From Oscillatoriales cyanobacterium (lineage in GTDB: Bacteria > Cyanobacteriota > Cyanobacteriia > Cyanobacteriales > Microcoleaceae): a stretch of 45,649 nucleotides of DNA. Below the pieces are notes generated by a model. The model searched no databases and was not told the DNA's origin. It saw only the letters and a program-made list of their open reading frames with translations. The stretch's first letter is position 1; the number at the start of each line of letters is the position of its first letter. The stretch lies in NCBI GenBank assembly GCA_004292745.1, contig RDXH01000001.1, forward strand, positions 1 through 45,649. Direction: 5' to 3'. The position numbers and the translations under genes were made by a program. Below, piece by piece: positions 1 through 7,994 of the stretch.

Positions 1-100
1 GGCGGTTGAAACCAGGTTTACAAAAACAAAGCAGACGGCGGTTGAAACCGCGCCTACAAAAACAAAGTCCGCCTCCGCGGACTGAAGACAATAACATAAT
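1..100. repeat. GGCGGTTGAAACC-type palindromic repeat cluster
   Basis: Two copies of a ggcggttgaaacc unit lie about 37 bases apart, each followed by a tacaaaaacaaag tail. They are followed by the palindrome agtccgcctccgcggact. Related words recur at 2569-2615 (gcggaggcagact and cggtttcaaccgcc), 13526-13650 and 41564-41785, so this is a dispersed palindromic family. No gene was found in the first 173 bases apart from the leader of the Uma2 gene, which also carries a ggttcccaggc...gcctggtaac hairpin at about 111-136. Confidence 0.7.
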
Positions 101-173
101 CTTTTAACTGGTTCCCAGGCTCCAGCCTGGTAACGAGTAATCTAAAATATAAAATCTGAAATGGTATAAACTA

Positions 174-917
174 ATGGTTCTTCAAATCCCATCGAGTTCC
201 AAAGTACCAACTGTCACCTGGGAAGCCCTACCAGCAGACTTTATTTTACCGGACGATCCCGTGGAAAATATTCAACAACCGCCCCTTGCTGCCGCTCTCA
301 CCGATGCTTTGGGGGCTGCTGGACGCATTGGGCCTGCGCTAATTGGTTCCAATTTTGGACTGGTAGCGACTATAAATAAGCAGACATTAGTCAAAGCACC
401 GGATTGGTTTTACGTGCCGCAAGTGCATCCAGTTGCTGAGGGGACGATTCGCCGCAGCTACACGCCCAATCTGGAGGGTGCGCCGGTATCGGTGGTGATG
501 GAGTTTTTGTCTAACGAAGATTACGCCGAACTGTCGGTGCGATCGACTCCTCCCTACGGTAAGCTCTACTTCTACGAGCAGATTTTGCAAGTGCCCACCT
601 ATGTTACCTACGATCCCTACAATCCCAAGCTGGAAGTGCGGTATCTCCAAAATGGGGCCTATCAAGCCCAGACTGCTGATGCTGAAGGACGGGTGCGGAT
701 TCCAGAGTTAGATTTGTGGCTGGGGATTTGGCCGGGGGAACGGCTGGGACAAACTATTAACTGGCTGCGCTGGTGGGATGAAGCTGGAAATTTGCTGCTG
801 TGGAGTTCGGAACAGGCGGAATATGAACGGCTGCGGGCCCAACAGGAACGGCTGCGCGCGGATTTATTGGCGGCAAAGTTGCGGGAGTTGGGTGTTGATC
901 CCGATCGGCTAACGTGA
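174..917 (+). CDS. Uma2 family (DUF820) endonuclease-like protein
   Basis: This 247-residue protein belongs to the Uma2/DUF820 family, which is hugely expanded in cyanobacteria and has a predicted PD-(D/E)XK nuclease fold. Its cellular role is unknown. Visible family landmarks are LPDDPVEN near residue 25, the APDWFYVP segment (conserved Asp), VVMEFLS (position of the conserved acidic residue), the GKLYFYEQ helix (Lys/Tyr/Glu) and a WLRWWDEAG motif near the end. A short charged helical tail follows. A paralog with the same N-terminal signature and a longer coiled-coil tail lies at 22529-23392. The gene stands alone and converges on the M16 gene, with a long hairpin between them. The family assignment is firm; function is not shown by the sequence. 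Confidence 0.85.
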   Translation: MVLQIPSSSKVPTVTWEALPADFILPDDPVENIQQPPLAAALTDALGAAGRIGPALIGSNFGLVATINKQTLVKAPDWFYVPQVHPVAEGTIRRSYTPNLEGAPVSVVMEFLSNEDYAELSVRSTPPYGKLYFYEQILQVPTYVTYDPYNPKLEVRYLQNGAYQAQTADAEGRVRIPELDLWLGIWPGERLGQTINWLRWWDEAGNLLLWSSEQAEYERLRAQQERLRADLLAAKLRELGVDPDRLT

Positions 918-923
918 AAAGAG

Positions 924-980
924 AGGACTAAAGTCCTAACTACGAACCTAAAAATGGTTTGTAGTTAGGACTTTAGTCCT
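924..980. terminator. 25-bp-stem hairpin between convergent genes
   Basis: The sequence aggactaaagtcctaactac pairs with gtagttaggactttagtcct, and the stem extends through aacc/ggtt with one mismatch around a short A-rich loop. It sits just after the Uma2 stop codon and before the convergent M16 stop codon, so it may act as a bidirectional terminator. The arms contain smaller palindromes (aggactaaagtcct), typical of dispersed cyanobacterial hairpin repeats, so it may simply be a mobile repeat. Confidence 0.6.
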
Positions 981-996
981 GATTATGAACTTATAG

Positions 997-1038
997 CAAC
1001 TGTCAACTGTCAACTGTCAACTGTCAACTGTCAACTGA
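997..1038. repeat. Heptamer STRR (CAACTGT)6
   Basis: Six consecutive 7-bp units caactgt, the last ending in a, lie immediately downstream of the M16 stop codon. This is a short tandemly repeated repetitive (STRR) sequence of the 7-bp class common in filamentous cyanobacteria. Confidence 0.9.
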
Positions 1039-1045
1039 TTACCGA

Positions 1046-2527
1046 TTAAGTTGCAGAGGGAATTGTGATATCCACAGATTGCACTTTTACCGAAGTTCCC
1101 AAACTCGATAATGGTGGTTGAATTCCCGCAGTATTTCCCACTACTAATGTCACCAAATTCTCCGGTTTCAAGTAAGTATTAGCGACGCGCTGTACGTCAG
1201 CAATTGTGGCTTTTTCCACGCTGCGACGGTAGCTAAAAATGAAATCTTGCGGATAACCGTAGTATTCGTAGTTCATTAAGCGCGCCAAAGTTTGACTGGG
1301 GTCTTCAAATTTGAAGATGAAGGAATTGATTTTTGAATCTTTAGCAAAAGCTAATTCTTCCGGGGTTATTGCTTCGGTGCGAATGCGATCGATCTCCGTG
1401 TTAATGGCTTTGATAAATGGTACGGTTGCTTCGGATCGCGTTTGGCCTCCTGCGACGAATACCCCTGGATAGTCAAACCTCGCACTCCAAGCAGCATAGA
1501 CTGAATAAGCTAAGCCTTGGCGCGATCGCACGTTATTGAACAAACGACCACCAAAACCGTTCAAAACCCCATTCATGACATCCAAAGCACCGTAATCTGG
1601 ACTATTGAGCATTCCGCCCAAATGTCCCATTTGCACGTAACTTTGAGTTAGTTGGGGCTGATTTACGAAAAATATGCCACCTTTATTCGCTGCTGATACA
1701 GTGGGTAAGGGTGGCACTTCTGCCATCTGAGTCGGTTCCCAGTTACCGAATTTTTGCTCGATGAGCGATCGCATTTTTGCCGTATCAAAGTCCCCAGAAA
1801 TCCCCAAAATCATATTCTTGGGATGGAAATACTTCTGGTAAAAACCCACCAAATCTTCGCGGGAAATATTCGCCAGGGTTTTGTATTCTACCGTGCGGGC
1901 GTAAGGACTGCGATCGCCATAAATCAGTTTTTGAAACTCCCGGCTGGTAATGTCGTCGGGATTGTCATTGCGGCGCGCGATTCCACCTTGCTCTTGTTTT
2001 TTAGCTAAATCCAACTTTTCCTGAGCAAAAATTGGCTGTTGAATGACTTCGGCAAACAAGTCAAATACAGGCTCTATATCCTCAGCTAAAGCACTAAAAT
2101 TAGCGCTTCCCGAAGTAGCGCTAATCCCCGTTTCTACCGAGGCAGCACGACGCTCTAGCAACTGATTTAGTTCGTCTGACGTATGCTTTTTCGTACCGCC
2201 AGTGCGCATGACTGTCCCAGTTAAATTTGCCAGTCCGATTTTCTCGATTGGCTCAAATCTTTCTCCGGTGCGAAATAGTGCATTTCCTCCGACTAAGGGC
2301 AGTTCTTTGTCTTCCATTAAGTAGACTCGCATCCCATTTTTAAGTTCAAAGCGAGTGTATTTAGGTAGTTTCAATTCTGGTAGTGCCGGAAATGTCAATT
2401 CGTCGTAGTGCTTCGGTCCCGCCGCGAAGGAAGGTAACAAATTAAATGTTGATAATGAAACTGTAAAGAAGCAAAGCGCCAGCAGAAATAACTTGACTTT
2501 TTTCAGTTTTAATTTAGTCCTTTTCAT
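1046..2527 (-). CDS. M16 peptidase family protein, non-catalytic type
   Basis: This 493-residue exported protein has a basic, hydrophobic N-terminal signal segment (residues 10-36, ending FAA) followed by two M16 (pitrilysin/insulinase) halves. The zinc motif HxxEH is absent: the aligned position reads GLANLTGTV around residues 99-106, so it should not be catalytic. The C-terminal half keeps the substrate-binding R/Y element (SRQGLAYSVYA). M16 systems of this type often work as a catalytic plus non-catalytic subunit pair, and the upstream neighbour on the same strand carries HYLEH, which fits a heterodimeric periplasmic peptidase. The ATG is preceded by aggagaaag, a good ribosome binding site. 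A 359-base repeat-filled gap separates the pair. Confidence 0.88.
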   Translation of the reverse strand: MKRTKLKLKKVKLFLLALCFFTVSLSTFNLLPSFAAGPKHYDELTFPALPELKLPKYTRFELKNGMRVYLMEDKELPLVGGNALFRTGERFEPIEKIGLANLTGTVMRTGGTKKHTSDELNQLLERRAASVETGISATSGSANFSALAEDIEPVFDLFAEVIQQPIFAQEKLDLAKKQEQGGIARRNDNPDDITSREFQKLIYGDRSPYARTVEYKTLANISREDLVGFYQKYFHPKNMILGISGDFDTAKMRSLIEQKFGNWEPTQMAEVPPLPTVSAANKGGIFFVNQPQLTQSYVQMGHLGGMLNSPDYGALDVMNGVLNGFGGRLFNNVRSRQGLAYSVYAAWSARFDYPGVFVAGGQTRSEATVPFIKAINTEIDRIRTEAITPEELAFAKDSKINSFIFKFEDPSQTLARLMNYEYYGYPQDFIFSYRRSVEKATIADVQRVANTYLKPENLVTLVVGNTAGIQPPLSSLGTSVKVQSVDITIPSAT

Positions 2528-2886
2528 TCTTTCTCCTAAGTTGCCTGTGGTAACTATTCTATCTCTTAGTCTGCGGAGGCAGACTTCGTTTGTGTAGACG
2601 CGGTTTCAACCGCCGAGTATAAATCGAGGCAGAGCCTCTGGATATTCGTTCCCAGGCAGAGCCTAGGAACGAGTCTTCCTTCTTCCTTCTTCCTTCTTCA
2701 CATCGATCTTCTTCCTTCTTCACATCGATCTTCTTCCTTCTTCCTGAAGCGGTTCAGCCAGCGGAGTCGAAGGGCCTTCTTCCTTCTTCACATCGATCTT
2801 CTTCCTTCTTCCTTCTTCCTTCTTCACATCGATCTTCTTCCTTCCTTCTTCCTTCTTCACATCGATCTTCTTCCTTCCTTCCTTAC
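2528..2886. repeat. Repeat-filled spacer between the two M16 genes
   Basis: No gene was found here. From about 2677 to 2884 the spacer is almost entirely cttcttc-type heptamers interrupted at intervals by the unit acatcgatcttcttcc. Upstream of that lie a tgcggaggcagact / cggtttcaaccgccg palindromic repeat and a hairpin cgttcccaggc-aga-gcctaggaacg near 2649-2673. Read on the minus strand this would be a long purine-rich (GAAGAAG) transcript between the two coding regions. A fragment ctgaagcggttcagccagcgg (about 2741-2761) is inserted in the array. Confidence 0.85.
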
Positions 2887-4515
2887 TTACAGTGGTAAAA
2901 GCTTACCAATAGTCTTATTTTCAGGGCGGAAAGTTTTCTGGGCGACTCGTTGAATATCCGTGGGACCTACCTTAGCTATAGCATCCAATTGCTTAAACAA
3001 ATTGCGCCAAGAACCAGTTTTTACTTGATAATCCAGCAGGGAAAATGCCATGCCCATGTTAGAATCGAGCGATCGCAATAAACCAGCCCTCGCCTGAGTT
3101 TTCACTTGCTCCAATTCCTCAGCAGAAACCGGCTCTGTTTTCAGGCGATCGATTTCCTTGCTCAAAGCCACCGCCACCTCATCAACCGTGCGCCCCGGAG
3201 CAGTTTGAGCGTAAAATAACATTAAATTCGGATACTTTTCTCCCGGATAACCGCTAAAACCTTGAGCCGCCAAAGCTAATTGCTTTTCTACTACTAAAGA
3301 TTTGTAAAGTCGAGAAGTGCGACCATCGCTGAGCAAAGAACCAATTATGTCATAAATCGCATTATCGGGATGATTCATCGCAGGTCTGTGGTATCCTTCC
3401 AAATACCAAGGTTGAGTTTGCAATTTCAGCGTTACTTCCTTAGTTTGGGTTTGGGGAGGTTCGACAATTTGCAATTGAGGAGCCGCTGGCTTGGCTTTGT
3501 AGCGGCCGAAATAAATTTGCGCTAGTCGCTTCACCTCCGAGGCTTTCACGTCTCCTACCACTGCAACAGTCAGCTTGCTGGGGACGTAATGAGTGTCAAA
3601 AAACTTTTGTACATCGCTACGGCTGAGGTTTTGAATGTCTTGAGTGTAGCCAATTACGGGGCGACGATAGGGATGGACAGAGAAAGCTTTGTCAGCAAAA
3701 AGTTCCACCATTTGTCCGATCGGGGAATTTTCGGTTCGCATTCGGCGCTCCTCTAGAATCACCTGTTTTTCTTTGTAAAATTCCCGAAATACTGGTTCTA
3801 GAAATCGCTCCGATTCCAGGGACATCCACAGTTCTAATTTATTAGCTGGCAGGCTATAAAAATACATTGTGGCGTCGGTAGAAGTGGCGGCATTGAGCCC
3901 GACTCCGCCTGCTTGTTCGACAATTTTGCCAAATTCGTTGCGTTTGACAAATTGCAATGCTTCGCTTTCAACTTTGTCAAATTCTGCTTGGAATTTAGCG
4001 ACTTCTGCGGTTTTACCGCTGGCTTTGGCTGCTTGGATTTGCGCGAAGAGTTTGTCTTGTTTTTCTAGGAGTGGTTTTTCAGCTTTGTAATCAGTAGTGC
4101 CAATTTGGGGCGTGCCTTTGAAGGCTAAATGTTCGAGGTAGTGCGCGACTCCTGTTTGCCCGTCGGGCTCGTTTGCTCCTCCCACGTCAGCATGAATTAG
4201 AAAGGATGCTACGGGTGCTCTTGGTCTTTCTAGTACGATGAATGTCATGCCGTTGTCAAGCTTAAATTCGCTGACTTGGCTAATTACTCGATCGAGCGAT
4301 GGGACGACAGACACTGCTGTGGAGCCGTTAGCAGGGTTTTCGCGGGCGAGGGCGATTTGGGGGCTAATTCCCCACCACAGCACCACAGCGGCCAGCAGGG
4401 AGGCTAGGAGTCGTATTTTGGGTTTGGGGGATTCCCTAGGGGATAGTTTCGGTTGACGAGGTTTTGGAGACGGCGGGATCATGGGATTTGAGATTTGAGA
4501 TTTGGGATTGGGCAT
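2887..4515 (-). CDS. M16 family zinc metallopeptidase (insulinase-like)
   Basis: This is a protein of about 542 residues with a membrane-anchor or signal segment near residues 34-57. The catalytic zinc motif HYLEH (residues 125-129) sits in the context GVAHYLEHLAFKGT, and a downstream acidic element LEERRMR (about 254-260) supplies the third ligand region. A charged helical insertion of about 50 residues (roughly 142-195) lies between them, which explains a longer ligand spacing than the usual 70-80. It is probably the catalytic partner of the downstream gene. The start is ambiguous: GTG at 4521, ATG at 4515 or ATG at 4482. The first dozen residues from 4515 are encoded by a 7-bp repeat, and no start has a clear ribosome binding site. 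Confidence 0.88.
   Translation of the reverse strand: MPNPKSQISNPMIPPSPKPRQPKLSPRESPKPKIRLLASLLAAVVLWWGISPQIALARENPANGSTAVSVVPSLDRVISQVSEFKLDNGMTFIVLERPRAPVASFLIHADVGGANEPDGQTGVAHYLEHLAFKGTPQIGTTDYKAEKPLLEKQDKLFAQIQAAKASGKTAEVAKFQAEFDKVESEALQFVKRNEFGKIVEQAGGVGLNAATSTDATMYFYSLPANKLELWMSLESERFLEPVFREFYKEKQVILEERRMRTENSPIGQMVELFADKAFSVHPYRRPVIGYTQDIQNLSRSDVQKFFDTHYVPSKLTVAVVGDVKASEVKRLAQIYFGRYKAKPAAPQLQIVEPPQTQTKEVTLKLQTQPWYLEGYHRPAMNHPDNAIYDIIGSLLSDGRTSRLYKSLVVEKQLALAAQGFSGYPGEKYPNLMLFYAQTAPGRTVDEVAVALSKEIDRLKTEPVSAEELEQVKTQARAGLLRSLDSNMGMAFSLLDYQVKTGSWRNLFKQLDAIAKVGPTDIQRVAQKTFRPENKTIGKLLPL
4483..4512. repeat. Heptamer repeat (gagattt/gggattt) in the start region of the M16 gene
   Basis: A run of four 7-bp units (gggattt, gagattt, gagattt, gggattg) spans the possible N-terminus of the M16 peptidase. 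If translation begins at 4515, the repeat contributes low-complexity residues before the signal segment. If it begins at 4482, the repeat is purely leader. Confidence 0.7.
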
Positions 4516-4765
4516 TGTCACAAAGCAAGATGTTTATGCCGAATAAAAGAGATTCTTTTTTTAAGCATAAAGATTTTTTGAGTCATAAGCGATCTGTTGC
4601 GTCGCAAGTGCTACGCTGATACAGCCAAGCTCAAAAATGATCTAGGGTTGAACAATCAAGTTTTGAGTTTAAGATTAAAGTCACTTACAACTTAAAACTT
4701 AACATAATTTAGTCCCTCAGTCCCTAAGTCGATATTCCAATTCGCCAATTACCGATTACAAAGCT

Positions 4766-5383
4766 ATGCGAATTTTTAATCAGTCTCCTCCTGCTGAAAC
4801 AGAAACCAAGAAACGGATTTTACAAGCGGCTCAACGCTTGTTTGCTCGTAGTGGATATGATGGCACTACCACTCGCGATTTAGCAGCGGCGGCGGGAGTG
4901 GCAGAGGGGACTCTGTTTCGGCATTTTGATAATAAAAAAGCAATTTTGATTGAGGTAGCCACAGAAGGATGGGTGGAATTACTGACTGATTTGTTGACGG
5001 AATTAAGCGAAATGGGCAGTTACAAAGCTGTGGCTCAGGTAATGCGGCGGCGGATGCTCAATATCCGCGAGAATAGCGACATGATGCGGGTGTGTTTTTT
5101 GGAGGCGCAATTTCACCCAGATTTGCGCGATCGAATTCAGTTAGAAGTAATTGGGAAGATGAGTGAGGTAGCCGAGGCTTTTTTTGAAACTGCGATGGAA
5201 AAAGGAGTTTATCGGAAGATGAATCCCAAGATTGTGGCTCAGGTGTTTTTGGGGATGTTTGCAGTTGCAGGTTTTAGTCAAAATACGATTATGGAACCCA
5301 ATGCTTCTCCGCAGCAAATGCAGGAAATGGCAGAAGGGCTCGCCGACATTTTTCTCAATGGGGTTTTAATTAAAGATGAGTAA
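4766..5383 (+). CDS. TetR/AcrR family transcriptional regulator
   Basis: This 205-residue one-component repressor has an N-terminal TetR helix-turn-helix at about residues 14-60 (RILQAAQRLFARSGYDGTT, then TRDLAAAAGVAEGTLFRHF, the recognition helix signature). The all-helical C-terminal domain, which should bind an unknown ligand, shows no recognisable subfamily. It is divergent from the M16 gene with a 250-base A/T-rich spacer, so an operator for that pair or for itself could lie at 4522-4765. The stop codon abuts the convergent stop codon of the next gene with no gap. Confidence 0.9.
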   Translation: MRIFNQSPPAETETKKRILQAAQRLFARSGYDGTTTRDLAAAAGVAEGTLFRHFDNKKAILIEVATEGWVELLTDLLTELSEMGSYKAVAQVMRRRMLNIRENSDMMRVCFLEAQFHPDLRDRIQLEVIGKMSEVAEAFFETAMEKGVYRKMNPKIVAQVFLGMFAVAGFSQNTIMEPNASPQQMQEMAEGLADIFLNGVLIKDE

Positions 5384-5746
5384 TTACTCTATAAACTCGT
5401 ACATTTGTTGCACCCAATTCTCCCTATTTTCCTGCCACTCCTCGCTTACTACTTCCCAAATTGTATTGCTTTCTAGTTCCAACAATAGACTTGATACTTC
5501 TTCAAGAGTAGATGCTATTTGACATTCTTTTATCCAACTTTTACGGAGCTTTTTCCATTGACTTTGTACGGCTTCTGGCTGAAAGTTTGATTCTAATTCA
5601 ACTAGCAGCATTGCTAGTTGTTTTTCGTCAATGGCTGCTGAAACCTCGCTCACCCAATCGTCGCGAATTTGTTTCCATTCTTCCGTCACTGCTTCCCATT
5701 CGAGGTTTGCTTCAAACTCTAACAGTAATTGGTTTAGTTCTACCAT
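5384..5746 (-). CDS. Small protein of three tandem 40-residue repeats
   Basis: I do not recognise a named family. The 120-residue acidic helical protein is built from three repeats of about 40 residues. Each has the pattern LLxELExN, then 5-8 residues, then a V-rich step, W, two or three charged residues, R, two residues and W (LEFEANLEWEAV...EEWKQIRDDW; LVELESNFQPEAV...SQWKKLRKSW; LLELESNTIWEVV...EEWQENRENW). The paired Trp and Arg positions are conserved in all three copies, which is strong evidence of a real protein and of internal duplication. No signal peptide or cysteines. It converges on the TetR gene. Confidence 0.72.
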   Translation of the reverse strand: MVELNQLLLEFEANLEWEAVTEEWKQIRDDWVSEVSAAIDEKQLAMLLVELESNFQPEAVQSQWKKLRKSWIKECQIASTLEEVSSLLLELESNTIWEVVSEEWQENRENWVQQMYEFIE

Positions 5747-5821
5747 GTTAAATTTTGTCTTGTTTGCAGTTTGTGCTAGGATTTTACAAAAAATATTGAT
5801 TCATCCTGTGGATTCTTTATA

Positions 5822-6349
5822 ATGATTAATGAATTTACTAAGATTCAGTGGGTTCAGAGAGTGTTGTGGATAGGGATTGGTTGTCAACATGGAACATCGA
5901 GAGAATTCATCGAAAACGCGATTCAACAAGTATGCCGCAGCTATCATTTAGCGTCAAGTGCGATCGCCGGTGTTGCGACAATAGACACGAAAGCCAATGA
6001 AGCCGGAATTATCGAACTTTGTCACGATAACAACTGGCCTTTGAAAACTTTTTCTGCTAGTGTCTTAAATTCTGTAGAAGTTCCCCATCCTTCAAATATG
6101 GTAGTGGCCAAAGTAGGGACTAAAAGTGTAGCAGAAGCCGCTGCACTTTGCGCGATCGAACTGAACTATTGTCCCATTGTCCAAAACAGGCAAGATGCCT
6201 GTTCCATAAAGAGTGAATATTGTTGTAGGGTGGGCAAGATGCCCACCCATGAAAGGCTTTTAGTTCCTAAACAAATATTTCGATCGGAAGAAAAAGCAGG
6301 CTCTGTAACTGTAGCCGTTGCAGTTTGCCCGATCGCCCATAGGGGATAA
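5822..6349 (+). CDS. Cobalamin biosynthesis CobE/CbiG C-terminal-domain protein with internal insertion
   Basis: The N-terminal part (LWIGIGCQHGTS, SSAIAGVATIDTKANEAGI, WPLKTFSA, VGTKSVAEAAAL) is a clear CbiG_C/CobE domain. This family acts in ring contraction and processing of precorrin/cobalt-precorrin intermediates in cobalamin synthesis. The domain normally continues from the EAAAL helix straight into an LLVPKQ strand. Here about 28 residues (117-144) separate them, encoded by two palindromes (6184-6255), after which RLLVPKQIF and SVTVAVA complete the fold. The protein is therefore 175 residues rather than roughly 140-150. The reading frame is preserved, so it may still be functional. A cobalamin adenosyltransferase is present at 18215-19348 but is not linked to it. 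Confidence 0.82.
   Translation: MINEFTKIQWVQRVLWIGIGCQHGTSREFIENAIQQVCRSYHLASSAIAGVATIDTKANEAGIIELCHDNNWPLKTFSASVLNSVEVPHPSNMVVAKVGTKSVAEAAALCAIELNYCPIVQNRQDACSIKSEYCCRVGKMPTHERLLVPKQIFRSEEKAGSVTVAVAVCPIAHRG
6184..6255. repeat. In-frame palindromic repeat insertion inside the CobE gene
   Basis: Two hairpins share the core gcaagatgc: acaggcaagatgcctgt at 6186-6202 and gggtgggcaagatgcccaccc at 6228-6248, joined by an A/T-rich linker. Both are read through in frame within the conserved CobE domain between its EAAAL helix and its LLVPKQ strand. Confidence 0.85.
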
Positions 6350-6353
6350 GATG

Positions 6354-6725
6354 TTACATATCCAAAGAGCGATCGGCATTCACAAATCGACCAATCAAGC
6401 CAGAAACAAAGGACAAAACAATTGAACCAAACAAAGCAGGCCAAAAACCATTAACGGCAAAACCGATACTGAAAACACCAGCCAACCACGACGCCAAGGA
6501 AAGCGAAATCGCATTCACCACAAATAAAAACAAACCCAAAGAAAGAATGCTCAAAGGCAGCGTCAACAATGTCAGAATCGGCCGCACCACCGCATTCACA
6601 AATCCGATCGCCACGGCTGCGAGCATCGCCGCCGGAAAGCTAACTACTGTGATACCTGGTACAATGTTAGCTGTAATCACCAGGGAAACTGCTGCTACTA
6701 CCCAAGTTAATAAAAAACTTAGCAT
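6354..6725 (-). CDS. Holin superfamily IV-type (DUF360) four-helix membrane protein
   Basis: This protein of about 123 residues has four hydrophobic segments and the family pattern NAVVRPILTLLTLPLSILSLGLF, split here as NAVVRPIL, LTLPLSILSLG and LFVVNA. It is the PF04020 'phage holin family' often found in bacterial chromosomes outside prophages. Its role is unproven. I chose the ATG at 6725 because the protein then starts directly before the first membrane helix; an ATG at 6761 or the extension to 6827 is possible. It ends 4 bases from the convergent CobE stop and is divergent from the pentapeptide gene. Confidence 0.85.
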   Translation of the reverse strand: MLSFLLTWVVAAVSLVITANIVPGITVVSFPAAMLAAVAIGFVNAVVRPILTLLTLPLSILSLGLFLFVVNAISLSLASWLAGVFSIGFAVNGFWPALFGSIVLSFVSGLIGRFVNADRSLDM

Positions 6726-6834
6726 ATCGTTTTTTTCGTCTCCATCACTATTAATTGACATCTTAACTCTTGAGTCGATCGCCCAAAGTTCGGAATACAC
6801 TACCAAATATCCACCTTGCGAGAACACCCAACTT

Positions 6835-7332
6835 ATGAAACTCCGGCTACTAGCTACCTTCCTATTGACACTCTGTATCTTAATCTTCCCCCTGCAGGCT
6901 TGGGGCCAATCTAAATATTATGCCCCACCCCTGTCCTTTAGCAACGCCGAACTGACAAGACGCGATTTTTCCGGTCAAGTTTTGCGGGAGGCTGAGTTTT
7001 CTAACGCTAATATGGATTTGACTAATTTTTCTAAGGCCGATTTGCGGGGAGCAATTATGAGTGCTTCGGTGATGACTCAGGCGAATTTACATGGAGCAAA
7101 TTTAACTAATGCGATGATCGATCAAGTTAAATTTACTAATGCCGATCTCAGTGACGCCATTTTAGCAGAAACTATTTTGCTGCGTTCTACCTTTGAAGGA
7201 GTTAATATCACCGGGGCTGATTTTACTGATGCCATTATGGATGGCGCACAAATCAAAGAATTGTGCAAAATAGCTAGTGGGAGTAATTCACAAACGGGCA
7301 TTGATACTCGCGATTCTTTGGGATGTCGCTGA
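6835..7332 (+). CDS. Secreted pentapeptide repeat protein
   Basis: This 165-residue protein has a typical signal peptide (MKLRLLATFLLTLCILIF, with predicted cleavage after QAWGQ). It is followed by pentapeptide repeats of the A(D/N)LXX type (SNANMDLTNFSKADLRGAIM, then QANLHGANLTNAMI, FTNADLSDAIL, NITGADFTDAIM), which form a right-handed quadrilateral beta helix. A C-terminal pair of cysteines (KELCKIASG and DSLGCR) resembles the disulfide-bearing tail of lumenal pentapeptide proteins such as the TL17/TL15 type. Export to the periplasm or thylakoid lumen is inferred from the signal peptide. The ATG lies 110 bases from the divergent holin-type gene. Confidence 0.88.
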   Translation: MKLRLLATFLLTLCILIFPLQAWGQSKYYAPPLSFSNAELTRRDFSGQVLREAEFSNANMDLTNFSKADLRGAIMSASVMTQANLHGANLTNAMIDQVKFTNADLSDAILAETILLRSTFEGVNITGADFTDAIMDGAQIKELCKIASGSNSQTGIDTRDSLGCR

Positions 7333-7383
7333 AGTCATCGGAGGGCCGGCACGGCGGCACAGCCCCTACCAAGAAAAACCACC

Positions 7384-7550
7384 TTGGGGCGTTCTTCTTC
7401 CTTCTTTTCCCCCCTTGGGGGGGGCAGGGGGGGGTTCTTCTTCCTTCTTCCTTCTTCCTTCTTCCTTCTTCCTTCTTTTCCCCCCTTGGGGGGGGGCAGG
7501 GGGGGGTTCTTCTTCCTTCTTCCTTCTTCCTTCTTCCTTCTTCCTTCTAA
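7384..7550. repeat. Duplicated G-rich plus heptamer repeat block
   Basis: A unit of about 75 bases (tcttttccccccttggggggggcagggggggttc followed by cttcttc heptamers) is present twice in tandem between the pentapeptide gene and the next signal-peptide gene. The array runs right up to the start codon at 7553, so the likely ribosome-binding region of that gene is repeat DNA. Confidence 0.85.
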
Positions 7551-7552
7551 TT

Positions 7553-7933
7553 ATGAACACCAAAACTTCTAAATCTGGCAATTTGATGATGCGGTTGGCA
7601 TTAAGCGCGATCGCCTTTTCCACTTTTTTCCTACCTCAACCAACCTTCGCTCAAGCTAGTAGCTTAACCAATGCCCAGCCCCTGCAAGACTTTCAAACTA
7701 ACGACAATCCCGATCCTTTTTCCGGCGGCAATGGCGGCAGCCGAGTATTGGATTTAATTCACCGATCCCGATTGGGAAACGGCCGCAGCATGGAAGAATT
7801 TAGTAGCGAAAACCGACAAAATTTAAACGATGCGGCCGCGGAATTTCGGAATAAACAGCGCCTACTGCTGGAAAAACCAGCAGTAGCTTCACCAGAGGGA
7901 ACACCCACTGAAATTACCGCACCTATTCCCTAA
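7553..7933 (+). CDS. Small secreted protein of unknown function
   Basis: This 126-residue protein begins with a basic region and a hydrophobic signal sequence ending PTFAQA near residue 36. The mature part is polar: a GGNGGSRVLDLIHRSRLG segment, an Asn/Gln/Glu-rich helix (EEFSSENRQNLNDAAAEFR) and a Pro/Thr-rich tail. I do not recognise a family. The ATG at 7553 is chosen because everything upstream is low-complexity repeat translation. It may be co-transcribed with the upstream pentapeptide gene, from which the repeat block separates it by 220 bases. Confidence 0.72.
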   Translation: MNTKTSKSGNLMMRLALSAIAFSTFFLPQPTFAQASSLTNAQPLQDFQTNDNPDPFSGGNGGSRVLDLIHRSRLGNGRSMEEFSSENRQNLNDAAAEFRNKQRLLLEKPAVASPEGTPTEITAPIP

Positions 7934-7994
7934 ATTTCCTCCTACTCTGTTAGTGCGCGCACCATCGGGACAAAAGTTTGTGTAGACACGGTTT

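Noticed and set aside
1-100. gttgaaacc units resembling the end of a cyanobacterial CRISPR repeat
   Set aside because: Only two units with different flanks, palindromic context, and relatives elsewhere as isolated hairpins; no regular repeat-spacer series and no cas genes.
6354-6725. Holin-family protein plus endolysin-like gene (25597-26883) as signs of a prophage
   Set aside because: The genes are 19 kb apart, each is a chromosomal-type architecture, and no capsid, terminase, integrase or tail gene is present.
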